From: UBA1181 sp045113275
GTDB taxonomy: Bacteria; Bacteroidota; Bacteroidia; Bacteroidales; Paludibacteraceae
Length of the DNA stretch: 64,000 nt
Reading direction: 5' to 3'
NCBI GenBank assembly: GCA_045113275.1
Contig: JBGUIU010000012.1
Coordinates: 1-64,000, forward strand
Part shown: piece by piece, positions 16,812 through 26,488 of the stretch
How positions within the stretch are numbered: the first letter of the stretch is position 1
Layout of the letters: the number at the start of each line of letters is the position of its first letter
Position numbers and translations under genes: made by a program
Notes under the pieces: generated by a model
The model's input: only the letters and a program-made list of their open reading frames with translations
The model's database searches: none
Told to the model about the DNA's origin: nothing

Positions 16812-19505
16812 TTGATACAGAGATACATATATATTATCATACAATTTTCCGTCTTCATTTTTGCATGTAATCATGTGCAAGCGCAAGCGGAAAATAGCTC
16901 TTCAAAAGAGACAAAAAATGCTGTAGATAAAGATTCAACAGAAAAAAAAGCAGAAACAATTCGATTTTCTAATGATGCAATTGAAGATATTGTTCATTAT
17001 TCAGCAAAGGATTCAATTGTGTTTTATGCCGATGGTCATGCGTTCTTATATGGTCAAGCAAATGTAAAGTATCAGACCATGGAACTAACGTCTGATCATA
17101 TTGAACTGAACACCGATAGCAACATGGTTCATGCTCTTCCTGGGAAAGATTCTGTTGGCGCACTTATCAACAGGCCTGTTTTCAAAGATGGCCCTGACAG
17201 TTACGAATCAGATTGCATCGACTTCAATTTCAGAACAAAAAAAGGATTGATACGCAATGTTGTCACACAACAAGGTGAAGGGTATGTCACTAGTGAAAAA
17301 ACAAAAAAGCTTGAAGACAATACGTTTTTAATGAAAAACGGAAAATACACTACCTGTGACAATCATGAGCACCCTCACTTTTATCTGAACTTAACAAAAG
17401 CAAAGGTAAAACCAGGAGATTACATCGTAGCAGGTCCTGCATATCTCGTTATCGAGGATGTACCGCTTCCGCTAGCCCTTCCGTTCGGATTTTTCCCATT
17501 CACAGAGAAATATTCTTCTGGTATCTTAATGCCTACCTTCGGAGAAGAATCTAGCAGAGGTTTTTATCTTCGAAACGGTGGTTATTATCTGGCAATCAAC
17601 GATTACGTGGATTTAGCTATTCGTGGTGATATCTATACGAAAGGTTCTTGGGCATTAAATGCAACCTCCCGTTACAAGAAAAAATATAAATTCAACGGTA
17701 ACTTTTACGTGGGGTACCAATCGACGAAGTTAAGTGAGAAGACCCTGCCCGACTATGTTCAGATGAATGACTTCAAAGTGATTTGGACGCACTCTCAGGA
17801 TCCGAAAGCAAATCCTTTCAGCACATTCTCTGCCTCCATCAACTTCACTTCCTCATCTTATAACAAAAATAACACAAGTTCTCATTACAATCCATCCACC
17901 TATGGCGAGAACAATAAATCATCCAGTATCAACTATACTTATAAGTTTCCGGAATCACCTTTCTCTTTAACCACCAACTTCACTATCAACCAAAGACAAA
18001 GTGACTCTACACTTTCGCTTAAGTTGCCGACAATCAACCTTAGCATGTCACGTGTCTATCCTTTCAAAAGAAAGGAGAAAATAGGAAAAGATAAATGGTT
18101 TGAGAAGATCTATTTAACATACGGACTCAATTTCGACAATTACATATCCACCAAGCAAGATAAACTTTTCGAGGCGAACCTTCTAAACGACTGGAACAAC
18201 GGTATCAGAAACCAATTCTCAATAGGTGCGTCTTATACATTATTTAAATACCTTATTTTAACACCATCACTCGGATACAACGAGAAATGGTATTTCAAGA
18301 AAGTCTATCAAGAATGGAACGAGCAGAATCAAAGCGTTGACACCCGCAATGAAAATGGGTTCTATCGAATCAATGATATGAGTGCAAACTTAAATTTAAG
18401 CACTCAACTATACGGGTTCTTCCAACCTATTTGGGGCAAAAAAATTAGCATGATACGACATGTGCTTCAACCCTCTGTCGGTTTATCGTTCTCACCTAAA
18501 ATGGAACGTCCATGGCCTCATTTCAATCAATACTACTACGGGGAATACACTCGTCGATTCCCTGATGCCTCCATGGATACCATTAAATATTGCTATTTCC
18601 AGCGCAACTACTATGGCGGTCCAACCAGCAATGGCGGCGGAATCGTCAACTTTAGTTTGTCCAACAATGTAGAAATGAAAGTAGCTTCGGATAAAGACTC
18701 TACGGGTTACAAAAAAATTTCACTCATAGACAATCTATCCTTGAACACAAGCTATAACCTATTTGCGGAAGAGGATGAGCCAGCATGGTCTGACCTTAAT
18801 GTAAACTTACGATTAAAATTCACGCAGAGGATTGGCTTCAATGTTGTTGCAGCTTACTGTCCTTACACATATATGTTAGATGAAAATGGAGCGCCATACA
18901 AATCCAAAACCACCGAGATGGAACGTAACGGAAGATTATTCAGATTAACGAATGCAAGAACATCCTTTAATTACACATTCAACAATAATACATTCAAGAA
19001 AAGCAAGAAACAGGAAGATGAATACACCGAGGATGATGGACTCAACCCTGACTTGGAAAATTTGGATGATCTACTAGACAATCAAATAACTGACCTTGAG
19101 AAAAAGCAAGAGAAGCAAGAAGATCCCGATGGCTACGAAGAGTTTTCTTTACCATGGAATCTAAATGTAAGCTACTCCATTGCGTATGGAAATTATATGT
19201 TCAACAAAGAATCTTTAGAATATGACCGAAGGCTCACCCAATCGCTCAACTTCTCCGGCAGCATAAATTTCTCCAAAAACTGGATGTTCACCATCAGTTC
19301 CGGATATGATTTCATCAATCATGAGATGTCTTACACCTCTTGTAGTATCAGACGAAATCTTCACTGCTGGTCAGCCACATTGGATTTCATCCCATTTGGT
19401 CTTAATCAAGGATTCAACTTTCATATAGGAGTAAAATCATCTATGCTCCAAGACTTGAAATATGAAAAGAGAACGGATGCAAGTGATTATCCTCTTTGGT
19501 ATTAA
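16812..19505 (+). CDS. lptD: LPS assembly outer-membrane protein LptD
   Basis: The product has 897 residues. The best start is TTG at 16812: no ATG lies in frame upstream, and it gives a signal peptide ending near HVQAQA. Residues of about 50-160 form the OstA/LptA-like beta-jellyroll (DGHAFLYGQANVKYQTMEL). The remainder is a large outer-membrane barrel with LptD-family strands (VIEDVPLPLALPFGFFPF) and an acidic, Lys-rich insertion (about 735-775). It inserts lipopolysaccharide into the outer leaflet. Bacteroidota LptD is diverged from E. coli, and the usual partner LptE is not adjacent. Glycogen genes follow on the same strand. Confidence 0.88.
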   Translation: MIQRYIYIIIQFSVFIFACNHVQAQAENSSSKETKNAVDKDSTEKKAETIRFSNDAIEDIVHYSAKDSIVFYADGHAFLYGQANVKYQTMELTSDHIELNTDSNMVHALPGKDSVGALINRPVFKDGPDSYESDCIDFNFRTKKGLIRNVVTQQGEGYVTSEKTKKLEDNTFLMKNGKYTTCDNHEHPHFYLNLTKAKVKPGDYIVAGPAYLVIEDVPLPLALPFGFFPFTEKYSSGILMPTFGEESSRGFYLRNGGYYLAINDYVDLAIRGDIYTKGSWALNATSRYKKKYKFNGNFYVGYQSTKLSEKTLPDYVQMNDFKVIWTHSQDPKANPFSTFSASINFTSSSYNKNNTSSHYNPSTYGENNKSSSINYTYKFPESPFSLTTNFTINQRQSDSTLSLKLPTINLSMSRVYPFKRKEKIGKDKWFEKIYLTYGLNFDNYISTKQDKLFEANLLNDWNNGIRNQFSIGASYTLFKYLILTPSLGYNEKWYFKKVYQEWNEQNQSVDTRNENGFYRINDMSANLNLSTQLYGFFQPIWGKKISMIRHVLQPSVGLSFSPKMERPWPHFNQYYYGEYTRRFPDASMDTIKYCYFQRNYYGGPTSNGGGIVNFSLSNNVEMKVASDKDSTGYKKISLIDNLSLNTSYNLFAEEDEPAWSDLNVNLRLKFTQRIGFNVVAAYCPYTYMLDENGAPYKSKTTEMERNGRLFRLTNARTSFNYTFNNNTFKKSKKQEDEYTEDDGLNPDLENLDDLLDNQITDLEKKQEKQEDPDGYEEFSLPWNLNVSYSIAYGNYMFNKESLEYDRRLTQSLNFSGSINFSKNWMFTISSGYDFINHEMSYTSCSIRRNLHCWSATLDFIPFGLNQGFNFHIGVKSSMLQDLKYEKRTDASDYPLWY

Positions 19506-19585
19506 CAAAAAATAAGTTCAAAACTTCAATAAAAAAAATATTTTCATTATTTTCGCTTGAAATTTGGAATACTATAGAATTTGAT

Positions 19586-21211
19586 ATGGAAAATAAAATA
19601 AACAATCCAGATTACGTATTTGAAATAAGTTGGGAGGTCTGTAATAAGATAGGAGGTATATATACCGTTTTATCTTCACAAGCCAAAGCTTTATATACCA
19701 TACATAAGGAAAACCTAATTTATATAGGTCCAGACTTCGAGGGAAAAGAGAATAATTTTTTCATCGAAGATAACTCTATATTCAAGAAATGGACGTCAAG
19801 CTGTAACAAAAGAAATATCAGACTTCGTACAGGACGATGGGATATTCCAGGAAAACCGGTTGTAATATTAGTTGACCACAACACATATGCAGCTGATACG
19901 AATTCATTTCTTTACGAAATGTGGGACCACTTCAAAGTAGATTCCATGGATGCCTATGGAGACTACAATGAATCTGTGCTTTTCGGATATGCAGCAGCTA
20001 AAATCATCGAGGATTTTTGTCATTTCAACAAAATTGAGAAGAAAAAGATCGTAGCACAATTTCATGAATGGACCACAGGCTCTGGTTTATTATACACAAA
20101 GATTCATTGTCCACACATCAAGACATTGTTCACAACACATGCCACGACAACAGGACGCTCCATCTGTTTCAACGGAAAAAAACTATATGAATACTTCACC
20201 GGATACAATGGAGATCAAATGGCGAGCGAATTAAACGTCAAAGCCAAACATCTTGTTGAGAAGAACGCTGCACTTCAAGCTGATTGTTTCACCACGGTCA
20301 GTGAATTAACAGCGAAGGAATGCAAACAACTTCTGGGGAAAATGCCAGACATTGTAACACCTAACGGATTTGAAGATGACTTCATTCCAACGGGTGCACA
20401 ATACACAAAAGCAAGAAAAGCAGCAAAGAAAGTTCTTCGTTCCGTAGCTGAAAACCTATTCGGATACAAGTTATCAGACGATGTAATATTTGTAGGAACA
20501 GGAGGTCGATATGAATTTCGGAACAAAGGAATAGATTTATTCCTAGAATCACTGAAATTAGTAGCGAGCGACCCTGATTTCAAAAAAGAGATCGTTGCCT
20601 TCATTTTAGTACCAGGATGGAACATGGGGGCAAGAAAGGATTTACAACAGAAACTTGAAGATCCAGAAGCTAATTATAATGTGTATAGGAAAAACATCAC
20701 ACACGAGATATACAATGTCTGGGATGATCAGATCTTACACACAATGAACACGTTCCACTTCGACAACAATGAAGACCAGAACGTGAAGGTTATTTTAGTA
20801 CCAAGTTACTTGAATGGAGATGACGGCATCTTCAACAAGAGCTATTATGACCTACTGATCGGACTGGACTTAACCCTATTCGCCTCATATTATGAGCCAT
20901 GGGGATACACTCCACTCGAGAGTGCCGCATTTGGAATACCAACCATCACTACTGATTTGGCAGGTTTTGGTTTGTGGTGCTCTAAAGAGCCTATTGACAT
21001 AAGCAATGGAGTGGCTGTCATCCACCGCACAGACAATAACTATTTCGCTGCTGCTTATGAAATACAAAACAACATCAAGCAACTGGCGAATATGAGCAAA
21101 AAGGAGTATGATGCAACCAAAAAGAAAGCAATGTCAATAGCAAAAAAATGTTCTTGGGATGATTTCATAAATTATTACGAGAAAGCTTTCAACATAGCAC
21201 TTTCAAAATAA
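19586..21211 (+). CDS. Glycogen synthase, GYS/GT3 type
   Basis: I take ATG at 19586, giving 541 residues. An upstream in-frame start at 19496 would overlap lptD and add 30 unconserved residues. The N-terminus (DYVFEISWEVCNKIGGIYTV) is the eukaryote-like glycogen synthase signature rather than that of bacterial ADP-glucose GlgA. The C-terminal catalytic motif SYYEPWGYTPLE holds the E-x7-E pair. It elongates alpha-1,4-glucan from a sugar nucleotide, probably UDP-glucose by family. An alpha-glucan phosphorylase follows 36 bases later, so synthesis and breakdown enzymes sit side by side. Confidence 0.9.
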   Translation: MENKINNPDYVFEISWEVCNKIGGIYTVLSSQAKALYTIHKENLIYIGPDFEGKENNFFIEDNSIFKKWTSSCNKRNIRLRTGRWDIPGKPVVILVDHNTYAADTNSFLYEMWDHFKVDSMDAYGDYNESVLFGYAAAKIIEDFCHFNKIEKKKIVAQFHEWTTGSGLLYTKIHCPHIKTLFTTHATTTGRSICFNGKKLYEYFTGYNGDQMASELNVKAKHLVEKNAALQADCFTTVSELTAKECKQLLGKMPDIVTPNGFEDDFIPTGAQYTKARKAAKKVLRSVAENLFGYKLSDDVIFVGTGGRYEFRNKGIDLFLESLKLVASDPDFKKEIVAFILVPGWNMGARKDLQQKLEDPEANYNVYRKNITHEIYNVWDDQILHTMNTFHFDNNEDQNVKVILVPSYLNGDDGIFNKSYYDLLIGLDLTLFASYYEPWGYTPLESAAFGIPTITTDLAGFGLWCSKEPIDISNGVAVIHRTDNNYFAAAYEIQNNIKQLANMSKKEYDATKKKAMSIAKKCSWDDFINYYEKAFNIALSK

Positions 21212-21247
21212 AGAATAATAACTAAACTTCAATAAAACACTTAAAAA

Positions 21248-23809
21248 ATGAGCTTACAATTAAATCGCGTAAACTCTCCTTCATGGAAAGAGGTTAACAC
21301 AAAATCAAAAGTACCAGCCAAGTTGGAAAAATTACAGGAATTGGCATTAAATGTTTGTTGGTCTTGGAATCCTGAGATAAGAAAATTATTTAAATCCATT
21401 GACGCTGATTTCTGGAATAAATGTGGAAGAAATCCTATTTTATTCTTGAACACCATTGAAATTGAAAAACTAGAGGCTGTTGAAAACAACAAGGAGTTAT
21501 TGGCAAGTATAGATACTGTATATAAGAAATTCAGAAAATATGTAGATACGCCAAAAGATCCTAAGAAAACTTCTGTCGCATACTTTTCTATGGAGTATGG
21601 ATTAACAGACATTTTAAAGATCTATTCTGGAGGTCTTGGTGTATTAGCAGGAGACTATTTAAAAGAAGCCAGCGACTGCAACGTAGATATGACAGCTGTT
21701 GGATTCTTATATCGTTATGGTTACTTCACTCAGACATTGTCTATGGATGGAGATCAAATTGCCAACTACGAAGCTCAAAACTTCAGCAATTTGCCTCTTT
21801 CTCTTATTAAAGACGAGCATGGTAACCCTGATCTTTTGGAAGTTCCTTACCACGACCGAATCATCTATGCAAACATCTGGAAAGTGGCTGTCGGACGTAT
21901 CAATCTTTATTTGATGGATACAGACATCGACAAGAACTCTGAATATGATCGTTCTATCACTCACATGCTTTATGGTGGTGATTGGGAAAACAGATTGAAG
22001 CAAGAGTACTTATTAGGTATCGGTGGTATTCTTATGTTGAAGAAACTAGGCATCAAGCATGACACTTACCACTGCAACGAAGGACATGCAGCTTTAATCA
22101 ACATTCAACGTCTATGTGACTATATCAAAGAAGAAGGCTTAACATTCCGTCAAGCATTCGAAGTTGTTCGTTCTTCTTCTCTATATACGGTTCATACTCC
22201 TGTTCCTGCAGGTCACGACAAATTTGAAGAAGGATTATTCTGGAAGTACATGAATCAATATCCTGAAAGATTAGGTATCTCTTGGGATGAGTTGATGGAT
22301 ATGGGACGTGAAAATCCAGGAGACAAGAACGAGAAATTCTCTATGAGTGTATTCGCTTGCAACACATGTCAAGAGGTTAACGGTGTAAGCTGGTTGCATG
22401 GAGAAGTTTCTAAAAAGATGTTTGCTCCTATCTGGAAAGGTTATTTCCCAGAAGAGTCTCACGTAAACTACGTCACCAATGGTGTTCACCTTCCTTCATG
22501 GGCAGATTCTTCATGGAGAAAGTTATTTGAAGAGACCTTTGGCATTGAATTCTATCAGAACCAATCTGATGAAAAGATGTGGCAAAAGATATATGATGTG
22601 CCTGATGAGAAGATTTGGGAGACAAGAAAGAACTTAAGAAAGAAACTGATCGATTATATTGATGTGAAATACACCGAGAAATGGTTAAGCACACAAGGTG
22701 ACCCTACTCGCATCATGGAAGTAAAGAGAAAAAGCAATCCAAATGCGCTAACTATCGGTTTCGGTCGTCGTTTTGCTACCTACAAACGTGCACATCTATT
22801 GTTCACCGATTTAAAGAGACTTTCTGAGATCGTCAACAATCCAGATCGTCCTGTAACATTCATCTTCACAGGAAAAGCTCACCCTGCAGATGGTGGAGGA
22901 AAAGGTTTGATAAAGAGAATCATCGAGATCTCTCGTATGCCAGAGTTTATTGGTAAGATCATCTTCTTGGAGAATTATGACATTGCTTTGGCTAAACGTT
23001 TGATCGCTGGTGTAGATATCTGGTTGAACACTCCAACTCGTCCACTTGAAGCATCCGGAACATCTGGAGAGAAAGCCTTAATGAATGGTGTAATCAACTT
23101 CTCTGTCAAAGATGGATGGTGGTTAGAAGGATATCGTGAAGGTGCAGGATGGGCGTTGACAGAAAAACGCACATACGACAATCAAGGATATCAAGATCAA
23201 TTGGATGCTGCAACCATCTATAGAATATTAGAGACTGAAATCATCCCTATGTACTACGCAACCAATAGTAAAGGATATTCTCCAGAATGGATTCAAACCA
23301 TCAAGAATTCATTTGCGAAGATCACTCCAAACTATACAACAAAACGTATGTTGGATGACTACATCAGAAAATTCTATAAACCATTAGGTGAACGTAAGGC
23401 ATTCATTACAGCTAACAACTATGCAAAAGCAAAAGAAATTGCAGCATGGAAGGAAGAAGTAGCAGCTAAGTGGGATCAAATCGAAATTGTTTCTACAACT
23501 TTGTCTGATAAATTATTATCCAATGCAGAGGTGGGTGACAACTACGTTGTTGAAGCTGTAATCGACACAAAAGATCTTGCAGATCAAAGAATTGGTGTTG
23601 ATTTCGTATCCATCTTCAATGCTGGAAACAATGAAACATTAGATGCTAAGAAAGAGATGGAACTTTACAAAACAGAAGGAACAAAATTATACTTCCGTTT
23701 GCAAGACCGTATCTCTCGTGCAGGTGCATATAAATATGCATTCCGTATGTTCCCTAAGAATGAGGACTTGGCACATCGTCAAGACTTCTGTTATGTACGC
23801 TGGTTCTAA
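21248..23809 (+). CDS. glgP: Alpha-glucan (glycogen) phosphorylase
   Basis: The 853-residue protein belongs to the short bacterial alpha-glucan phosphorylase family. Visible motifs are 'AYFSMEYGL' (about 110), 'YHCNEGHAAL' and 'GFGRRFATYKRA'. The pyridoxal-phosphate region EASGTSGEKALMNG lies near residues 600-613. An extra N-terminal domain of about 100 residues (NVCWSWNPEIRKLF) is normal for this family. It releases glucose-1-phosphate from glycogen in the cytosol. It is the last gene before a strong terminator and pairs with the glycogen synthase upstream. Confidence 0.93.
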   Translation: MSLQLNRVNSPSWKEVNTKSKVPAKLEKLQELALNVCWSWNPEIRKLFKSIDADFWNKCGRNPILFLNTIEIEKLEAVENNKELLASIDTVYKKFRKYVDTPKDPKKTSVAYFSMEYGLTDILKIYSGGLGVLAGDYLKEASDCNVDMTAVGFLYRYGYFTQTLSMDGDQIANYEAQNFSNLPLSLIKDEHGNPDLLEVPYHDRIIYANIWKVAVGRINLYLMDTDIDKNSEYDRSITHMLYGGDWENRLKQEYLLGIGGILMLKKLGIKHDTYHCNEGHAALINIQRLCDYIKEEGLTFRQAFEVVRSSSLYTVHTPVPAGHDKFEEGLFWKYMNQYPERLGISWDELMDMGRENPGDKNEKFSMSVFACNTCQEVNGVSWLHGEVSKKMFAPIWKGYFPEESHVNYVTNGVHLPSWADSSWRKLFEETFGIEFYQNQSDEKMWQKIYDVPDEKIWETRKNLRKKLIDYIDVKYTEKWLSTQGDPTRIMEVKRKSNPNALTIGFGRRFATYKRAHLLFTDLKRLSEIVNNPDRPVTFIFTGKAHPADGGGKGLIKRIIEISRMPEFIGKIIFLENYDIALAKRLIAGVDIWLNTPTRPLEASGTSGEKALMNGVINFSVKDGWWLEGYREGAGWALTEKRTYDNQGYQDQLDAATIYRILETEIIPMYYATNSKGYSPEWIQTIKNSFAKITPNYTTKRMLDDYIRKFYKPLGERKAFITANNYAKAKEIAAWKEEVAAKWDQIEIVSTTLSDKLLSNAEVGDNYVVEAVIDTKDLADQRIGVDFVSIFNAGNNETLDAKKEMELYKTEGTKLYFRLQDRISRAGAYKYAFRMFPKNEDLAHRQDFCYVRWF

Positions 23810-23830
23810 TCAAGCAAAACATAAACCATT

Positions 23831-23861
23831 AAAAAAGCGAGGAGTTTCTCCTCGCTTTTTT
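23831..23861 (+). terminator. Rho-independent terminator after glgP
   Basis: GCGAGGAG (23837-23844), loop TTT, CTCCTCGC (23848-23855), then six T. The A-run before the stem makes it potentially bidirectional. Confidence 0.95.
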
Positions 23862-23862
23862 G

Positions 23863-23870
23863 TATCTTCG
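23863..23870 (+). promoter_or_regulatory. Possible -7 element of miaA
   Basis: TATCTTCG matches TAnnTTTG at 7 of 8 positions and begins right after the glgP terminator T-run. It ends 5 bases before the miaA ATG, which would give a transcript with almost no leader. Confidence 0.35.
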
Positions 23871-23874
23871 CAAC

Positions 23875-24762
23875 ATGAAGAAGAAACTAATCATAATAGT
23901 AGGACCAACAGCTGTCGGGAAAACAGAATATAGTCTGCAAATGGCAGAAAAGCTTCAGACCGAAATCCTATCCTGCGATTCCAGACAGATGTTTCGTGAA
24001 ATGAAAATCGGAACCGCAGCCCCAACTGATGAAGAACTCAAAAGAGTGCCTCATCACTTTATCGGAAATCTATCTATCCACGATTACTATAGCTGTGGAA
24101 AATATGAATTGGATGCGCTAGCTAAATGTGAAGAACTATTCAAAAATCACGACACATTAATCATGACTGGTGGATCCATGCTCTACATTGATGCAATATG
24201 CAAAGGCATTGATGACATTCCTAATATAGATGAGGAACTTCGAGCTTCCCTGTGGAACACATTCGAAACAGAAGGATTAGAACCGCTAAAGGCACAATTA
24301 AAATTATTAGATCCAGACTATTACAACATAGTAGATCAGAAAAATGGCAAAAGGATCATTCATGCACTAGAAATCTGTTTACAAACGGGTCTTCCCTACT
24401 CTTCCATACGAAAAAACACAAGCAAAGAAAGGCCTTTCGAAATTCAAAAAATCGGTATCATAAGACCTCGTGAAGAATTATACCAACGGATCAACCAAAG
24501 AGTAGAAAAGATGTTCGATGATGGATTAGTAGAGGAAGCAAAATCACTCTATCCCTATAAAGAATTGAATGCTCTTAATACCGTTGGATACAAAGAGTTA
24601 TTTGAATACTTTGACGGAAAGTGGACATTAGAGTACGCTAAACAGATGATTCAACAAAACACGCGTCATTATGCGAAAAAGCAAATCTCCTGGTTTAAGA
24701 GAGATCCCGAAATCCAATGGATAGATGCCAACACCTCTACCGTTACCACAATAAATAAGTAA
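23875..24762 (+). CDS. miaA: tRNA dimethylallyltransferase
   Basis: The product has 295 residues from ATG at 23875; a TTG 15 bases upstream lies within the glgP terminator T-run and is unlikely. The P-loop IVGPTAVGKTEYS lies at residues 8-20, DSRQMFREMKIGTAAP is the substrate-binding region, and RFDDG-like 'RVEKMFDDGLVEEAK' plus 'NTVGYKELFEYFDG' are typical family motifs. The enzyme adds a dimethylallyl group to A37 of tRNAs reading UNN codons. It is a single gene flanked by the glgP terminator and an ABC-F gene with its own promoter. Confidence 0.96.
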   Translation: MKKKLIIIVGPTAVGKTEYSLQMAEKLQTEILSCDSRQMFREMKIGTAAPTDEELKRVPHHFIGNLSIHDYYSCGKYELDALAKCEELFKNHDTLIMTGGSMLYIDAICKGIDDIPNIDEELRASLWNTFETEGLEPLKAQLKLLDPDYYNIVDQKNGKRIIHALEICLQTGLPYSSIRKNTSKERPFEIQKIGIIRPREELYQRINQRVEKMFDDGLVEEAKSLYPYKELNALNTVGYKELFEYFDGKWTLEYAKQMIQQNTRHYAKKQISWFKRDPEIQWIDANTSTVTTINK

Positions 24763-24833
24763 GGTTCTTTTCTTACCCGGACGATTACAATTTTATCAAA
24801 AATTGATTTCTTCCACGTTACAAATAAAAATAG

Positions 24834-24841
24834 TATCTTTG
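24834..24841 (+). promoter_or_regulatory. -7 promoter element of ABC-F gene
   Basis: TATCTTTG is a full consensus match, 28 bases before the ATG. At the -33 position only TTCC is found. Confidence 0.5.
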
Positions 24842-24869
24842 CATTGCAAAACAAAACAGAAAATAATAT

Positions 24870-26486
24870 ATGATAACAGCTTCAGACATTGTAGTACAAT
24901 TCGGCAAACGAATTCTTTTTCAAGATGTAAATTTAAAATTCACTAGCGGTAACTGTTACGGTATCATCGGAGCCAACGGTGCAGGAAAATCAACATTTCT
25001 AAAAGTGATAAGCGGGGACTTAACACCTACCAAAGGAAGTGTCACAATCGCTCCTGGAGAACGTCTATCTGTGCTTCGTCAGGACCACTTCCAATTTGAC
25101 GATGTTCCTGTCATTGAGACCGTATTGAGAGGTCACGAACCGCTATGGAATGTAATGCAAGAAAAAGATGCTCTTTATGCGAAAGAAGACTTCACAGATG
25201 CAGATGGTATTCGAGCATCTGAGCTAGAAGAAAAATTCGCCGAAATGGATGGATGGAATGCTGAAAGCGATGCTGCAGCACTATTGAGTGGACTTGGAAT
25301 CAAAGAAGAGTTACATTACAAACTCATGAAAGAGCTAAGCGGTAAAGAAAAAGTACGTGTTCTGCTTGCTCAAGCATTGTTCGGTAAACCAGACAATCTG
25401 CTTTTGGACGAGCCGACCAACGACCTTGACTTGGAAACCGTCATGTGGCTAGAAAATTATTTGGCTGATTTTGACAACACCGTGTTAGTCGTTTCTCACG
25501 ACCGACATTTCTTGGATGCCGTATGTACCCACACAGTTGATATCGATTATGGTAAAATCAACATGTTTGCAGGTAACTATAGCTTCTGGTATGAGTCAAG
25601 TCAATTAGCTCTTAGACAACAAGCTCAACAAAACAAGAAAGCTGAAGAGAAGAAAAAAGAACTCATGGAGTTCATTCAACGATTCAGTGCCAACGTGGCA
25701 AAATCTAAGCAGACAACCAGCCGTAAAAAGATGTTGGAGAAACTTAATATTGAAGAGATTCAACCTTCAACAAGAAAATACCCTGGTATCATATTTACAC
25801 CAGACCGTGAGCCTGGTAATCAAATCATAGAAGTAAACGATTTATCATATACTACACCAGAAGGTGAAGTGTTGTTCAAAAATGCTACGTTCAATATTGA
25901 GAAAGAGGATAAAGTTGTATTCTTGTCTCATGACCCACGTGCCATGACTGCGTTTTTTGAAATCATCAACGAAAAGATAAAAGCCACAACAGGTACCTAT
26001 AAATGGGGTGTCACAATCACACCTGCATACCTGCCTCTTGACAATACCGATTTCTTTAACACAGACATGAAGTTGGTTGATTGGTTGGCACAATACTCAC
26101 CTGACACAAACGAGTCTTTTGTCAGAGGTTATTTGGGACGAATGCTTTTCACTGGTGAAGAGATATACAAAAAAGCAAGTGTCCTATCCGGAGGTGAAAA
26201 GATGCGTTGTATGATTTCTAGAATGATGTTGAAGAATGCTAACTGTCTAATCCTAGACTCACCAACCAACCACCTAGACTTGGAATCTATTCAAGCATTC
26301 AATAACACATTGAAACTATTCAAAGGAAACATTCTGATGTCATCTCACGACCATGAGTTCATTCAAACGGTTTGTAATCGTGTCATCGAGCTCACACCAA
26401 ACGGAATCATTGACAAAAGAATGGATTACGATGATTATATCAGCAGCGACGAAATTGCCGCTATCAAAGCTAAATTATATCAATAA
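24870..26486 (+). CDS. ABC-F family ATPase (YkpA/YbiT-like) with degenerate second ATP site
   Basis: The product has 538 residues: two nucleotide-binding domains joined by a Lys/Gln-rich helical linker (about 245-300), with no membrane segments. NBD1 has Walker A GANGAGKST (34-42) and Walker B LLLDEP (Glu181), but its signature is LSGKE (156-160) instead of LSGGE. NBD2 keeps LSGGE (439-443) but has no Walker A (LSHDPRAMTA at 352-361), and the catalytic Glu is Ser464 (LILDSP). Because sites form between Walker A of one domain and the signature of the other, only one site should hydrolyse ATP. ABC-F proteins act on the ribosome. The gldB-like gene starts 2 bases after the stop. Confidence 0.9.
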   Translation: MITASDIVVQFGKRILFQDVNLKFTSGNCYGIIGANGAGKSTFLKVISGDLTPTKGSVTIAPGERLSVLRQDHFQFDDVPVIETVLRGHEPLWNVMQEKDALYAKEDFTDADGIRASELEEKFAEMDGWNAESDAAALLSGLGIKEELHYKLMKELSGKEKVRVLLAQALFGKPDNLLLDEPTNDLDLETVMWLENYLADFDNTVLVVSHDRHFLDAVCTHTVDIDYGKINMFAGNYSFWYESSQLALRQQAQQNKKAEEKKKELMEFIQRFSANVAKSKQTTSRKKMLEKLNIEEIQPSTRKYPGIIFTPDREPGNQIIEVNDLSYTTPEGEVLFKNATFNIEKEDKVVFLSHDPRAMTAFFEIINEKIKATTGTYKWGVTITPAYLPLDNTDFFNTDMKLVDWLAQYSPDTNESFVRGYLGRMLFTGEEIYKKASVLSGGEKMRCMISRMMLKNANCLILDSPTNHLDLESIQAFNNTLKLFKGNILMSSHDHEFIQTVCNRVIELTPNGIIDKRMDYDDYISSDEIAAIKAKLYQ

Positions 26487-26488
26487 GA

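Noticed and set aside
19496..19585. Longer start for glycogen synthase
   Set aside because: It overlaps the lptD end and adds a basic stretch not seen in the family; the family N-terminus starts right after ATG 19586.
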